The notes under the pieces were generated by a model that saw only the letters and a program-made list of their open reading frames with translations, did not search any database and was not told the origin of the DNA. DNA of 64,000 bases from Pseudomonas sp. BN102. GTDB lineage: Bacteria > Pseudomonadota > Gammaproteobacteria > Pseudomonadales > Pseudomonadaceae. Position numbers and translations under genes: made by a program. Within the stretch, counting starts at the first letter, position 1; each line of letters begins with the position of its first letter. Location: positions 300,204 through 364,203 of the forward strand of contig NZ_SSON01000077.1 of NCBI RefSeq assembly GCF_029871245.1. The letters are read 5' to 3'. Below are positions 40,321-49,676 of the stretch, in pieces.

Positions 40321-41181
40321 CAGGCGCCACAGCCCACGAAGGGTCTTCATATTCCACGCACTCAACGGCAAGTCGGCGAGCAGCTCGCGCGCCAGCGCCT
40401 TATCCTGCCGGGCGCACTTGAGCAGCATTGAATTGCGGAATCGCGCGCAGACCTTCGGGTAGTCCGGGTGGTCACTGAATCGCTCGTACGTTCGCAGCAC
40501 GTTATCCACCATGAAGCGATAGTTCTTGTAGGTATTGCTTTCGTGCACCCGATAGAGTGCCAGCGGCTCTGCCAGGATATCGATGAAATACCCGGCGCGC
40601 GTGATCTTGAGTTCGATCATCAGGTCCTCGAGCCTGACCTCCGGGTCGAAGCCTCCGACGCGCTCCAGGGCTTCTCGGCGGAACAGCAGGGTCGGCGCCG
40701 GTGCACCGGGCTTGCGATCCAGGAACACGTCCTCGAAGTCCAGCCGGCGCTGCGGCAAGTCGCGGTCTTTTCCGCTTGGCCGGCCTGTCGCATCGATGGT
40801 TTGGATATCTCCCGCACAAATGCCGACTTCCGGCTTGCCCGCCATGTAGGCAACCTGAGCGGCAATACGCCCGGGAAGCATGATGTCATCGGAACCGAAA
40901 GGTGCGATGAGGCTCCCCTTCGCCCGCGCGATGGTCTCGTTTAGAGTTCTCGACAGCCCCTTGTTGGCTTGGCTTCGAAAGTCGAAACCATGGATAGACT
41001 GCAGTGCCTGGATGCGGGAAACACTGTCGTCACGAGACCCGTCGTCCACCACCAGCAGCTCAATGTTCGGGTAGCTCTGCGCCAGGACGCTGAGAATGCT
41101 CGCCTCGATATAGGGCGCGTGGTTGTAGGAGGCGATGATCACGGTTACCAGCGGCTGCTGGCCATTGTTCGTCGAAGACAT
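40306..41181 (-). CDS. wapR: Family-2 glycosyltransferase, WapR-like core rhamnosyltransferase
   Basis: A 291-residue GT-A enzyme: VTVIIASYNHAPYIEASILSV at the N terminus, VVDDGSRDDS, then the metal-binding SDDIM. Placement near waaL and the N-terminal wording fit WapR, which adds the rhamnose that accepts O-antigen in P. aeruginosa. The symbol is based on recalled synteny and similarity. It converges on the acetyltransferase gene with a 15-bp overlap. Confidence 0.65.
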   Translation of the reverse strand: MSSTNNGQQPLVTVIIASYNHAPYIEASILSVLAQSYPNIELLVVDDGSRDDSVSRIQALQSIHGFDFRSQANKGLSRTLNETIARAKGSLIAPFGSDDIMLPGRIAAQVAYMAGKPEVGICAGDIQTIDATGRPSGKDRDLPQRRLDFEDVFLDRKPGAPAPTLLFRREALERVGGFDPEVRLEDLMIELKITRAGYFIDILAEPLALYRVHESNTYKNYRFMVDNVLRTYERFSDHPDYPKVCARFRNSMLLKCARQDKALARELLADLPLSAWNMKTLRGLWRLLLSA

Positions 41182-41189
41182 GGGATAGC

Positions 41190-42146
41190 TCAGAATGGGT
41201 TGATCCGTGACCAGAAAGCCTGCCAGACAGAAACAGGGGCAGGCGACAGCCAGGGCTCCTCCAGCACTTTGATGAGGCGCTCGGCCAGTTGGGGATGGGA
41301 AAGGTGCTGCTCTACGAAACGCCGCCCACCGTCGGCTATGGCCTGCGCCAGGTTGGAGTCATCACGAAGCCTGGCCAGGTGTCTCCGCAGTTCGTCGACG
41401 TCGGAATACAAGAGCAGGTGTACGCCATCCTCCAGGCCAATGGCCTCCTCCTCGAGTCCCTGACGCCAGGCCAGTAGGACGCAACCGCAGGCCATGGCCT
41501 CGAAGTTCTTGGCCATGTATTCGCCCAGCCCGACATCGGCACTGACGAAATAGCGAATGCGGTTCAGCATCTTCCGGTAAGGCTCCCCAGGAGCCGTACG
41601 CAGGAGTTGCAGCGAGTCCTCGGCCGCCAGCAGGTCCAGAAGTCGCTTCCGCTCCTGATAGGCAGCGCTGGCGGTCCGGCCGATGAAGCCCAGCTCTATG
41701 TCCCGCTCCACTTCTTCACGGAAGATCACCCGCGGATCAAAGCCTTTGGGAATGAACTGGACATTCAAGCCTTCGCCCTTCAGGCGTTCGGCCACGCTGG
41801 CGCCGGTCACGACGATCCGCGCATTGGGCAGCGCCCTGTAGAAGCGACTGAAACGGCCGCGCCACCGGGAGTTTTCCAGGTAGTTCTGGCAGGCATCCTC
41901 TTCGTAGATCAGAAGACCGCCGAGCCCGCTGAGGAATCGGGTCTGCCCATGAATGTTCTTGAAATGGAGATCGACCAGGATTCGATCGTAGCGAGAAAGG
42001 TCGACGGAGCTAAGTGAGCGACGCAGGTTGCGCTGGGCATCCTTGTCGAGGACCCGCAGATCGAGATCGACCTGTCCGCCCAGTTGCTCATAGACGCAGG
42101 AAAAATCGGGCTCCCGCCCTACGGAACTGAGTGCCAGGACTTTCAT
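41190..42146 (-). CDS. Family-4-like glycosyltransferase (CgeB-type)
   Basis: A 318-residue GT-B-like protein. The C-terminal half has YMAKNFEAMACGCVLLAW, the nucleotide-sugar-binding pattern of GT4/CgeB glycosyltransferases, and GFIGRTASAAYQERKRLL. The start is ATG 42146, which overlaps the upstream stop as ATGA; an ORF to 42275 is not supported. It probably adds a core sugar; the sugar is unknown. Confidence 0.75.
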   Translation of the reverse strand: MKVLALSSVGREPDFSCVYEQLGGQVDLDLRVLDKDAQRNLRRSLSSVDLSRYDRILVDLHFKNIHGQTRFLSGLGGLLIYEEDACQNYLENSRWRGRFSRFYRALPNARIVVTGASVAERLKGEGLNVQFIPKGFDPRVIFREEVERDIELGFIGRTASAAYQERKRLLDLLAAEDSLQLLRTAPGEPYRKMLNRIRYFVSADVGLGEYMAKNFEAMACGCVLLAWRQGLEEEAIGLEDGVHLLLYSDVDELRRHLARLRDDSNLAQAIADGGRRFVEQHLSHPQLAERLIKVLEEPWLSPAPVSVWQAFWSRINPF

Positions 42147-43057
42147 TTGCCCTGCCGCAACCACAAGCGCGCAGCTTTGCGGCTGTAAGACAGTTTGAAC
42201 AGCACCCGCCAGTCCGTGCGCAGCGCCTCGCGGTAGTAGTCGCGGGCGCTGGACTCGTCGCCGGCGAGCAGGCAAGTGCGGAACAGCGACAGGCAGCGTT
42301 GGGCGCGGTAGGCGGGCTTGAGCGGTTGCAGGCTGGCCGGCAGCTTGAGGAAGACTTCCTCCACCAGAGCCAGGCCCACCTTGCGCGCTGCCTCGGCGTT
42401 ATGGCGCAGGCTGCCGGGGTGCTTGTGGATGCGCGCCAGCATCAGGTCGAGAACCTCCACCTGGCGCTGGGTCAGGCAGTAGGCGAAGACCGGGATGTCT
42501 TCGCTGTGGCGCAGGTGCTCGGGATAGGGGCGCTCGAGCAGCAGTTCGCGAAGGAAGACGCAAGCGCCGTGGCTGAGGGCGATCTTCTTGTCCAGCAGGT
42601 AGCCGTTGAGGCGCTTGAATGGATCGACAGGCACCGCGCTGGCCGGGTGCTCGCGTTCGCGACCGTCGGGCTGCACCGCCACGTGGCCGGCGAGCCAGAG
42701 GCCGATGTCCGGCTGCTGGCGCAGGCGCTCGCAGAGACCGGGCAGCACACCGGGCGCCAGTTCGTCGTCGGCGTCCAGCAGCAGCACATAGCACCCCTGG
42801 GCCAGCTGCACACCGTTGTTGCGCGCGGCCGAGGGGCCGGCATTGGCCTGGCGCACGCCCTGGAAGGCGGCGCCATGGCGCTGGCTCAGGGCCGCGAAGA
42901 CCGCCGGGGTGTCGTCGGTGGAGCCATCGTCCACCACCCAGAGTTCGACCTCCGGGGTGGCCTGGACCAGCACCGACTCGACGGCACGCGGGAGCTTGCC
43001 CGCGTAGTTGTAGCTGGGAATGACGACACTAAGCAGCGGCTTAGTCGACATTGTCAT
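42143..43057 (-). CDS. Family-2 glycosyltransferase (LPS outer core)
   Basis: A 304-residue GT-A enzyme with LSVVIPSYNYAGKLPRAVESV, WVVDDGSTDDTP and the metal motif LLDADDE. The start at ATG 43057 lies inside the end of the carbamoyltransferase gene (17-bp overlap), with AAGGA upstream; ATG 43051 is an alternative. It is part of the coupled core operon. The sugar added is unknown. Confidence 0.8.
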   Translation of the reverse strand: MTMSTKPLLSVVIPSYNYAGKLPRAVESVLVQATPEVELWVVDDGSTDDTPAVFAALSQRHGAAFQGVRQANAGPSAARNNGVQLAQGCYVLLLDADDELAPGVLPGLCERLRQQPDIGLWLAGHVAVQPDGREREHPASAVPVDPFKRLNGYLLDKKIALSHGACVFLRELLLERPYPEHLRHSEDIPVFAYCLTQRQVEVLDLMLARIHKHPGSLRHNAEAARKVGLALVEEVFLKLPASLQPLKPAYRAQRCLSLFRTCLLAGDESSARDYYREALRTDWRVLFKLSYSRKAARLWLRQGK

Positions 43058-44798
43058 ACCAGTCCTTGCCGCCCTTGACGACGAGGATATCTTCCATGAT
43101 CAGGTACTGCAGGTCCGAGCCGTAGAACATGTTCAGCGCGTCGGTGGGCGAGCAGATCATCGGCTCGCCGCGACGGTTCAGCGAGGTGTTCAGCGACACG
43201 CCGTTGCCGGTGAGGTTCTCCAGCTCCTTCATCAGATCGTACCAGCGCGGATTGTGACGGCGCTCCAGCACCTGGGCGCGGGACGTGCCGTCCTCGTGCA
43301 CCACTTCGGCCACGCGGGTCTTCCACTCTTCGTTGACTTCGAAGGTGAAAGTCATGAAGGGCGAGGGATGGTCGACCTTGAGCATCTGCGATGCCACCGT
43401 ATCCAGCATCGAGGGGCAGAAGGGGCGCCAGCGCTCGCGGAACTTGATCTGTTCGTTGATGCGGTCGGCCACGCCGACCGCGCTCGGGCAACCGATGATG
43501 GAGCGGCCACCCAGGGCGCGCGGGCCGAACTCCATGCGGCCCTGGAACCAGGCCACCGGATTGCCGTCAACCATGATCTTGGCGATGCGCTGCGGGGTGT
43601 TGTCGATGCGCTTGAACACCGGTTGCTTCGGGTGTTTGGCGCAAGCGGCGATCACGTCTTCGTTGGAGAAGGACGGGCCGAGGTAGACGTGCTCCATCTT
43701 CTCCACCGGCACGCCGCGCTTGACCGAGACATAGGCGGCGGCGCCGACGGAGGTGCCGGCGTCACCGGAAGCGGGCTGGACGAACAGCTCCTTCACTTCC
43801 GGACGGGCGATGATCTTCTGGTTCAGCTTGACGTTCAGCGCGCAGCCACCGGCGAAGGCGATCTTGCCGGTCTGGCGGATGATGTCGCCGAGGTAGTAAT
43901 CCATCATCTCCAGCGCCAGCTTCTCGAACAGCGCCTGCATGCTGGCTGCATAGTGGATGTAAGGGTCGTCGGCGATATCGCCCTGGCGCTTCGGGCCCAG
44001 CCACTCGATCAGCTTGGGCGAGAAGTAGTAGCCCTTGCCGTTTTCCTTGTGGCGGCGGAAACCGATGACGTTGGCGTAGTCGGTGTTGATGATCAGCTCG
44101 CCGTTCTCGAACTTCGCCAGGCGCGAGAAATCGTACTTCGCGGCATCGCCGTAGGGCGCCATGCCCATCACCTTGAATTCGCCGTCGAGCATCTCGAAGC
44201 CGAGGTACTCAGTGATCGCGCCATAGAGGCCGCCGAGGGAATCCGGATCGTAGAATTCCTTGATCTTGTGGATCTTGCCGTTCTCGCCCCAGCCGAAGAA
44301 GGTGGTGGCGTATTCGCCCTTGCCGTCGATACCGAGGATCGCGGTCTTCTCCTTGAAGCCCGAGCAATGGTAGGCGCTGGAGGCGTGGGCCAGGTGGTGT
44401 TCCACCGGCTCGATCTTCACCTTCTTGGCGTCGAAGCCCAGCTGCTCCAGGCACCAGACGATCTTCTTGCGGTAGCGCTTGTAGCGGCGGTTGCCCATGA
44501 GGATGGCGTCCAGCGCGCGATCCGGGGCGTACCAGTAGCGCTTGGCGTAATGCCAGCGGGCCTTGCCGAACAGGCTGATGGGGGCGAAGGGGATGGCCAC
44601 CACATCGACGTCGGAAGGTTTGATGCCGGCCTGCTCCAGGCAGAACTTGGCCGACTCGTAGGGCATGCGATTCTTCGCGTGCTTGTCGCGCACGAAGCGC
44701 TCTTCTTCGGCGGCCGCGATCAGCTTGCCGTCAATGTAGAGCGCGGCGGACGGATCATGGCTGAGGGCGCCGGAAAGGCCGAGAATCGTCAATGCCAC
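43041..44798 (-). CDS. NodU/CmcH-type O-carbamoyltransferase (LPS core)
   Basis: A 585-residue carbamoyltransferase. The N-terminal domain has LGLSGALSHDPSAAL and the metal motif EHHLAHASSAYH. The C-terminal YrdC-like domain has GRMEFGPRALGGRSI, which makes the carbamoyl-adenylate. In P. aeruginosa the O7 carbamoyl on heptose II of the LPS core is made by the enzyme at this position (named wapO, as I recall). The GTG start at 44798 has GAGG 8 bp upstream and lies 4 bp after the previous stop. Confidence 0.88.
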   Translation of the reverse strand: MALTILGLSGALSHDPSAALYIDGKLIAAAEEERFVRDKHAKNRMPYESAKFCLEQAGIKPSDVDVVAIPFAPISLFGKARWHYAKRYWYAPDRALDAILMGNRRYKRYRKKIVWCLEQLGFDAKKVKIEPVEHHLAHASSAYHCSGFKEKTAILGIDGKGEYATTFFGWGENGKIHKIKEFYDPDSLGGLYGAITEYLGFEMLDGEFKVMGMAPYGDAAKYDFSRLAKFENGELIINTDYANVIGFRRHKENGKGYYFSPKLIEWLGPKRQGDIADDPYIHYAASMQALFEKLALEMMDYYLGDIIRQTGKIAFAGGCALNVKLNQKIIARPEVKELFVQPASGDAGTSVGAAAYVSVKRGVPVEKMEHVYLGPSFSNEDVIAACAKHPKQPVFKRIDNTPQRIAKIMVDGNPVAWFQGRMEFGPRALGGRSIIGCPSAVGVADRINEQIKFRERWRPFCPSMLDTVASQMLKVDHPSPFMTFTFEVNEEWKTRVAEVVHEDGTSRAQVLERRHNPRWYDLMKELENLTGNGVSLNTSLNRRGEPMICSPTDALNMFYGSDLQYLIMEDILVVKGGKDWYDNVD

Positions 44799-44802
44799 GG
44801 GG

Positions 44803-46260
44803 TTAACCTCTTTCAGGGCAGGTGCCGGGCACCTGCGGTAAACGTTTGTCCAGTAGCTGGTACAGCGCCGACTCGGCCGGCCAGTTCCTCAGGAAGCGCG
44901 CGCGGTCGCGGGCGTAGGCCCGGGCGAATCCACGCTGGCTGCGATGCTGGCACACGGCATCGAGGTCGATCAGGGTCCAGCGGCCGTCCTGCCAGAACAG
45001 GTTGTAGCCCTTGAGGTCGCCATGGCTGATGCGTTCGCGGATCAGCGCGGCGAACAGCTGGTCGAGGGCCTGCAATTCGGCTTCGGGCGGAGCGCCGGCC
45101 CCTTCGGGGTCGTCCAGATAGGGTCGAAAACGGGCGATTATATCTTGCCCGGAGAGATATTCGGTAATCAGGTACGCACGTCCGCGCAGCCAGCAGAAGC
45201 GCCGTTCCAGCACGGCCAGCGGCCGCGGTGTGGCGATGCCGAGGAAGTCCAGGCGATTGCCCTCGCGCCAGCTGTGCCAGGCCCGACTTGGCCGCCAGAA
45301 GCGCGTCAGCCAGTGCAGCATCCCCTTGATGTTGTAGCGCTTGAGCAGCAGCTGGCGGCCAGCGACCGTGACTTCGGCCACAGTGGCGGTAGCGCCCTGC
45401 TTCAGGTAGCGGCCCCCTTCCAGGGCGGCGTCCGGCGCCTGCAGCAGACTTTCCAACCCGGCTTCGGCGTCCCGGCGCACCGCACGCAGGCCGAATGCCC
45501 CACCAACGACGCTGAACAGGCTGCAGTCGCGGGCGATCTTCTTCATGTAATCGCCCAGGCGCCAACGCCGCACCCGGGCGATTTCCATCTCCAGGGCCTC
45601 CAGCGGCAGGGCGTGTTCGCCATTGACCAGCAAGTAGTGCACCAGCAGCTCTTCGAGGAAGGGGTCCAGCTCCGCCGGCAACTGGGCGAAGAACACACCG
45701 AGGTTGGCCAGCGCCTTGTCCCGCGTCAGCGGTTTGCCTGGGCTTTCGGCGCGAATGCCGCCGCCATCGATTACATGCAGCTTGTCGCCATGGCGCAGCA
45801 GGTTGTCCAGGTGCAGGTCCTCCTGGGCGAGGCCGGCCAGATGCAACCGGCCGATCGCCGCCAGGGCCTCGCCCAGAACGGCCTGCTGGCCATCGGACAA
45901 AGGTACGTCGCGCTCCACTTGGCGCCAGGCATCCCAGAGGCTTTCGGCGGATTCCAGGTACTCGAACAGCAACCAGCCGCCCTGCCCTGCCAGATTGCCT
46001 TCCGCCAGCAGCGCCGGGGAGTCCAGCCTCTGGTCGTGGAGCGCCTTGACGCCGGCCAGCTCGCGCTGGAAATGCCGCCCGGCCTTGCCCCCTACCAGCA
46101 GCTTGGCCAGCACCTTGCGCCCCTGCCAGAGAGCCACGCCCACGTAGCGCTGGCCGGGCAGGACCCGCAGCAGGCTCAACAGCTCCAGACCGCCGGCGAT
46201 ATCCAGGTTGATGGGTAATTGCGGGTTTCGTCCCGCCCGGGCCAGTTCCGCCAGGGTCAT
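44803..46260 (-). CDS. Double-domain LPS core kinase-like protein
   Basis: A 485-residue protein made of two kinase-like domains. The first has AQEDLHLDN followed by VIDGGG; the second has ISHGDLKGYN followed by LIDLDAV. Both keep the catalytic Asp and Asn. Relatives in the P. aeruginosa core operon sit in the PA5006 position. Its ATG overlaps the upstream stop by 4 bp. Which heptose position each half acts on, and whether both are active, cannot be read here. Confidence 0.75.
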   Translation of the reverse strand: MTLAELARAGRNPQLPINLDIAGGLELLSLLRVLPGQRYVGVALWQGRKVLAKLLVGGKAGRHFQRELAGVKALHDQRLDSPALLAEGNLAGQGGWLLFEYLESAESLWDAWRQVERDVPLSDGQQAVLGEALAAIGRLHLAGLAQEDLHLDNLLRHGDKLHVIDGGGIRAESPGKPLTRDKALANLGVFFAQLPAELDPFLEELLVHYLLVNGEHALPLEALEMEIARVRRWRLGDYMKKIARDCSLFSVVGGAFGLRAVRRDAEAGLESLLQAPDAALEGGRYLKQGATATVAEVTVAGRQLLLKRYNIKGMLHWLTRFWRPSRAWHSWREGNRLDFLGIATPRPLAVLERRFCWLRGRAYLITEYLSGQDIIARFRPYLDDPEGAGAPPEAELQALDQLFAALIRERISHGDLKGYNLFWQDGRWTLIDLDAVCQHRSQRGFARAYARDRARFLRNWPAESALYQLLDKRLPQVPGTCPERG

Positions 46261-47012
46261 TGATTGTGTTCCTTGGTGCGGCGTCGACGCCCCATTTGCG
46301 CCAGCCAGTCGCTGACTTCACTTGATTCCCGCGCCTGCCCCAGATAGCCGGCTAGCAGCTCGCGCACCTCGGTCTCGCCCCAGGCGTCGGCACGCCGTAC
46401 CAGAGCTTCCAGGTCCTTGACCCGGTCGCGACGGCCCAGCAGCAGGGGCCGGGTCTTTTCCAGGTCGATCAGGCAGGCCTCGAAGCTGCCGCCAACTTCC
46501 CGCAGGAAGACATGCTTGGGATAGAAGCAGCCATGCACTTGGCCGGCGTCGTGTAGACGCCGGCCCAGCCAGGCGACCGCCGCGACTATGGCCGTGCGTT
46601 GTTTTGCGGAAAGGTCCGACCAGAGTTCCAGCCAACCTGCCAGCTCGCGCCAGCCGTCCAGCGCCCGCGACACCAGGATGGCACGGCGCTCGCCGTTGAC
46701 CTGGCGAGTACCGAAGAACGCTGCTTCCAGGGCGGGAACCCCGAGCACCTGATAGCGGCGGATATTGCGGAACTCGCGGGCGAAGGTGGGCTCGCCGAAT
46801 GGTCGCAGCGGACTGCGGCTGAGGAAGTTGCTCTGCCGCTTGAGGTAGTAGGCGGTGTCGCCCAGGTCCAGGCGAAACACACTGCTCCAGCCGCCACGCC
46901 CCGTGTTGGGCTCGTCCACCGCCTCCAGGCGCAGGGCCCAGAGCGCGTCGAAACTGTCCAGTCCATGGCGGGCGAGGATGTCGCGATCCGCCGGCGCGAT
47001 AAAGTCGCTCAT
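46257..47012 (-). CDS. LPS kinase family protein (InaA/RfaP type)
   Basis: A 251-residue kinase-fold protein. The catalytic region reads GQVHGCFYPKHVFL, with Cys where the usual HGDL has Asp, and CLIDLEKTRP provides the metal-binding Asp. The start is ATG 47012 with GAGGG 5 bp upstream, overlapping the previous stop (ATGA); the frame extends to 47264 but overlaps the upstream kinase gene. Possible wapQ; the symbol is not given because I am not sure. Confidence 0.75.
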   Translation of the reverse strand: MSDFIAPADRDILARHGLDSFDALWALRLEAVDEPNTGRGGWSSVFRLDLGDTAYYLKRQSNFLSRSPLRPFGEPTFAREFRNIRRYQVLGVPALEAAFFGTRQVNGERRAILVSRALDGWRELAGWLELWSDLSAKQRTAIVAAVAWLGRRLHDAGQVHGCFYPKHVFLREVGGSFEACLIDLEKTRPLLLGRRDRVKDLEALVRRADAWGETEVRELLAGYLGQARESSEVSDWLAQMGRRRRTKEHNQ

Positions 47013-47746
47013 TCGCGTCCCTCGAAGAAACTGAGGATCCGTCGCACCTGGCGCTTGTCGCCGGCTTGCAGGCTCGGACGGCCGAGGTATTGCAGGTAGA
47101 AGCGCAGGCGCTGGCTGCGGCTGAGGTGGTACTTGGCGAGCTTGTCCAGGCACGCCAGGTCCTTGATGACCCTGTAGCGCAAGAATGGTCCCCACCAGAA
47201 GGTGCCGGTCGGGCAGTCGATCAGGAACAGGTTGCCGGCCTGGTCGACCAGCAGGTTGCGCCACTTCAGGTCGTTATGGGCGAAGCCGTGCTGGTGCAAT
47301 TGTCGCGTGGCTTTCGCCAGCTGCCGGCTGACCCGGTCGACCCAGCGCGGGTCGAGCAGCCGCGGGTCGCCTTCCCGGGCCATTTCGGCCAGGTCGACCG
47401 TGCCGGCGAGTTCGCGGGTGATCAACGCGCCGCGGTGGAAGGCACCAGCACGGCGCTCCTGGCCCCAACCCACCACGGGTGCGGTGGGGATGCCCCACTG
47501 GGTGAAGTACCGCAGGTTCTGCCACTCGGCCTTGACCCGCGACCGGCCGAGCCAGCGGCGCAGCCCTTTGCCCGCGGCCCAGTAGCGCTTGACGTAGTAG
47601 CGCACGCCACGGTGCTCCACACGCAGCACTTCGGACAGCGGGTCGCTGGTGATCCAGTCGCCCTGGAGGGCAAATACCCTGTCGAGGTCGCCGAAGAGCC
47701 CGGCGGTTTCCGCATCCAGCCCCTCGGCCAGTTTCCATTGACTCAA
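47009..47746 (-). CDS. wapP: LPS core heptose kinase (WapP-like)
   Basis: A 245-residue lipopolysaccharide kinase. HNDLKWRNLLV carries the catalytic Asp and Asn, and LFLIDCPTGTFWWG is the metal-binding segment. It lies between waaP and a further kinase gene, with 4-bp overlaps on both sides. Identification as WapP is by position after waaP and is less certain than the kinase family. Confidence 0.75.
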   Translation of the reverse strand: MSQWKLAEGLDAETAGLFGDLDRVFALQGDWITSDPLSEVLRVEHRGVRYYVKRYWAAGKGLRRWLGRSRVKAEWQNLRYFTQWGIPTAPVVGWGQERRAGAFHRGALITRELAGTVDLAEMAREGDPRLLDPRWVDRVSRQLAKATRQLHQHGFAHNDLKWRNLLVDQAGNLFLIDCPTGTFWWGPFLRYRVIKDLACLDKLAKYHLSRSQRLRFYLQYLGRPSLQAGDKRQVRRILSFFEGRE

Positions 47747-48558
47747 GCGCCCTCTCCTCCCGCGTACTTACGCTCGTAGCGCGACAGCAGCCTTGCCGCC
47801 TTCTGCTCGAGCCAGGCCAGCAGGCCGATCTCATCGCGCAGCACATCACGCAATGGCTGGCGAAAGTAGGCCTTGAGGAAGCGCAGCTTGTCGCGCTGCG
47901 TCAGGCCGATATTCAGCGCGGAGAAGTAGAGGCCGGCCAGGTCCTTGTCACGCCAGCGCCGCGGCGTGCTCGCGCGCGTCTGTGCACGGTGCAGGTCGAT
48001 CAGCGACAACTTGAAGTCATCGGCGGTCACCGCCCGCTCCGTATGCAGCAGGAAATGACAGATATAGCAGTCGCGGTGATTGACCCCGGCGCGATGCATG
48101 GTGCCGGTCATTCGCGCCACTTCGCCGATCAGCGCCCACTTCAGGCGCGGTGGCGGCGGGTTGCGCAGCCAGTCGACGCAGAAATCCTCGAGGCTGATGG
48201 TCGGCGCCAGCTCCTCGGTGACGATGAAGGAATGCTGCTGCGCAGGATTGCTGCCACGCTCGCCGAAAGCCACGGCGGTCATGGTCGGCACGCCGGCCTG
48301 GTGCAGGCGCTGGATGGCCGTCCACTCCTGCCCGGCGCCAAGCACGGGCGCCTTGGCGGTCAGCAGGTTCTTGGCGATCTCGCCCCAGCCGATACCCCGG
48401 TGGATCTTGACGAAATAGCCACGCCCCTCGACTTCGGTACGCAGGGTCCGCCGCCCCTCCAGCTCGCGGTAGACCTGCCCCTGCAGCGTCTCGACGGCGG
48501 TGAAGGCGTCGCGGCCGGCCCAGAGGCGCTCGAAGGGCTCTTTCAGCACAAGCTTCAT
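47743..48558 (-). CDS. waaP: LPS core heptose(I) kinase WaaP
   Basis: A 271-residue kinase that phosphorylates heptose I, which is essential in P. aeruginosa. The catalytic loop NHRDCYICHFLL places Asp163, the same number as the reported catalytic residue of P. aeruginosa WaaP; Lys51 (YFVKIHRG) is the nucleotide Lys candidate, and LIDLHR is the metal motif. It overlaps waaG and the next kinase gene by 4 bp each. Confidence 0.95.
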   Translation of the reverse strand: MKLVLKEPFERLWAGRDAFTAVETLQGQVYRELEGRRTLRTEVEGRGYFVKIHRGIGWGEIAKNLLTAKAPVLGAGQEWTAIQRLHQAGVPTMTAVAFGERGSNPAQQHSFIVTEELAPTISLEDFCVDWLRNPPPPRLKWALIGEVARMTGTMHRAGVNHRDCYICHFLLHTERAVTADDFKLSLIDLHRAQTRASTPRRWRDKDLAGLYFSALNIGLTQRDKLRFLKAYFRQPLRDVLRDEIGLLAWLEQKAARLLSRYERKYAGGEGA

Positions 48559-49676
48559 GGGCGCTCCGCGAGAATCACGTCAGCCGCGTGCTGCGGCATG
48601 CTGTAGAGGTCGGCGCTGTCGGCGAAGGCCAGGCCGTTGGTGCTCCAGCGCGCGCGCGCGGCCGGGTCGGCGAGTATTTCGGCGAGCATCTGGTTCAGCG
48701 CCTCCTGCTCGAACGGGCCGGGCAGCACCCGGCCGCTGTCGGCCTCGGCAATGTAATGGGCATAGCCGCAGACATCCGTGACCAGCACCGGCAAGCCTGC
48801 CACCAGCGCCTCGAGCAGCACCGTGCCGGTGTTCTCGTTGTAGGCCGGGTGGATCAGCAGGTCGGCGCCGAGCAGGAAGCGCGGGATATCGCTGCGGCCC
48901 TTGAGAATGTCCACCTGGTCGGATATCCCCAGGGCTTTCATCTGCAGCAGGAAGGGCTTGGGGTCGTCCTGGCCGATGACGATCAGCCGGGTACGCTTGC
49001 GCAGCTCGCGGGGCAGCGCGGCCACGGCCTTGAGGCTGCGATCCAGGCCCTTGGTCTTGAAGCCGGAGCCGATCTGCACCAGCAGCAGGTCATCCTCGTC
49101 CAGCTTGAACTCGCGGCGGAACTCGGCGCGGATCTCCGCGGCGTTGGCCGGCGCACGGCGGTCGGCGGCGATACCCGGTGGCAGCAGGTGGAAACGCCCC
49201 GCCGGCGTGGCGTAGTGCTTGACGAAGAGCGGCTGCTGTACCTCGGAGATCATCAGCACCGAGGTTGCAGACTCGGGGGCGAAGACCGCACGCTCGTAGT
49301 CGGAGAAGTGCTTGTAGCGGCCCCAGCGCCGGTAGAGGCCGTTGCGCTGGGTCTGCGCCTTGTCCTCGAAGCAGGGGTCGGCGGCGTAGTAGACGTCCAG
49401 ACCGGGCATCTTGTTGAAGCCGATCACCCGGTCCACCGGACGGCGCACCAGGTCGGCATCGACCCAGGCCGTGAATTTCTCGTTGCGCTTGTGATTGAAC
49501 AACGCTTTGACCGGCGCGATCAGCACTTCGAAGCCTTCTGGGATGTCGCCTTCCCAGATCATGGTGTAGACGCGAATGGCATGCCCACGGCGCTGGCACT
49601 CCAGGGCGATGCGCATGAAATCGCGCTGCAGGCCGCCGAAGGGGAAGTACTTGTAGAGCACGAATGCCAGTTGCAT
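48555..49676 (-). CDS. waaG: LPS core glycosyltransferase WaaG
   Basis: A 373-residue GT4 enzyme that adds the first outer-core hexose or hexosamine to heptose II. It has LYKYFPFGGLQRDF at the N terminus and GYNENTGTVLLEALVAGLPV-like C-terminal sugar-nucleotide motif (HPAYNENTGTVLLEAL). ATG 49676 overlaps the waaC stop as TGATG; an upstream frame to 49751 lies inside waaC. Confidence 0.94.
   Translation of the reverse strand: MQLAFVLYKYFPFGGLQRDFMRIALECQRRGHAIRVYTMIWEGDIPEGFEVLIAPVKALFNHKRNEKFTAWVDADLVRRPVDRVIGFNKMPGLDVYYAADPCFEDKAQTQRNGLYRRWGRYKHFSDYERAVFAPESATSVLMISEVQQPLFVKHYATPAGRFHLLPPGIAADRRAPANAAEIRAEFRREFKLDEDDLLLVQIGSGFKTKGLDRSLKAVAALPRELRKRTRLIVIGQDDPKPFLLQMKALGISDQVDILKGRSDIPRFLLGADLLIHPAYNENTGTVLLEALVAGLPVLVTDVCGYAHYIAEADSGRVLPGPFEQEALNQMLAEILADPAARARWSTNGLAFADSADLYSMPQHAADVILAERP

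Noticed and set aside
43020-45014. A 664-codon open frame antisense to the carbamoyltransferase
   Set aside because: The carbamoyltransferase has intact motifs over its whole length, and the antisense product has none.
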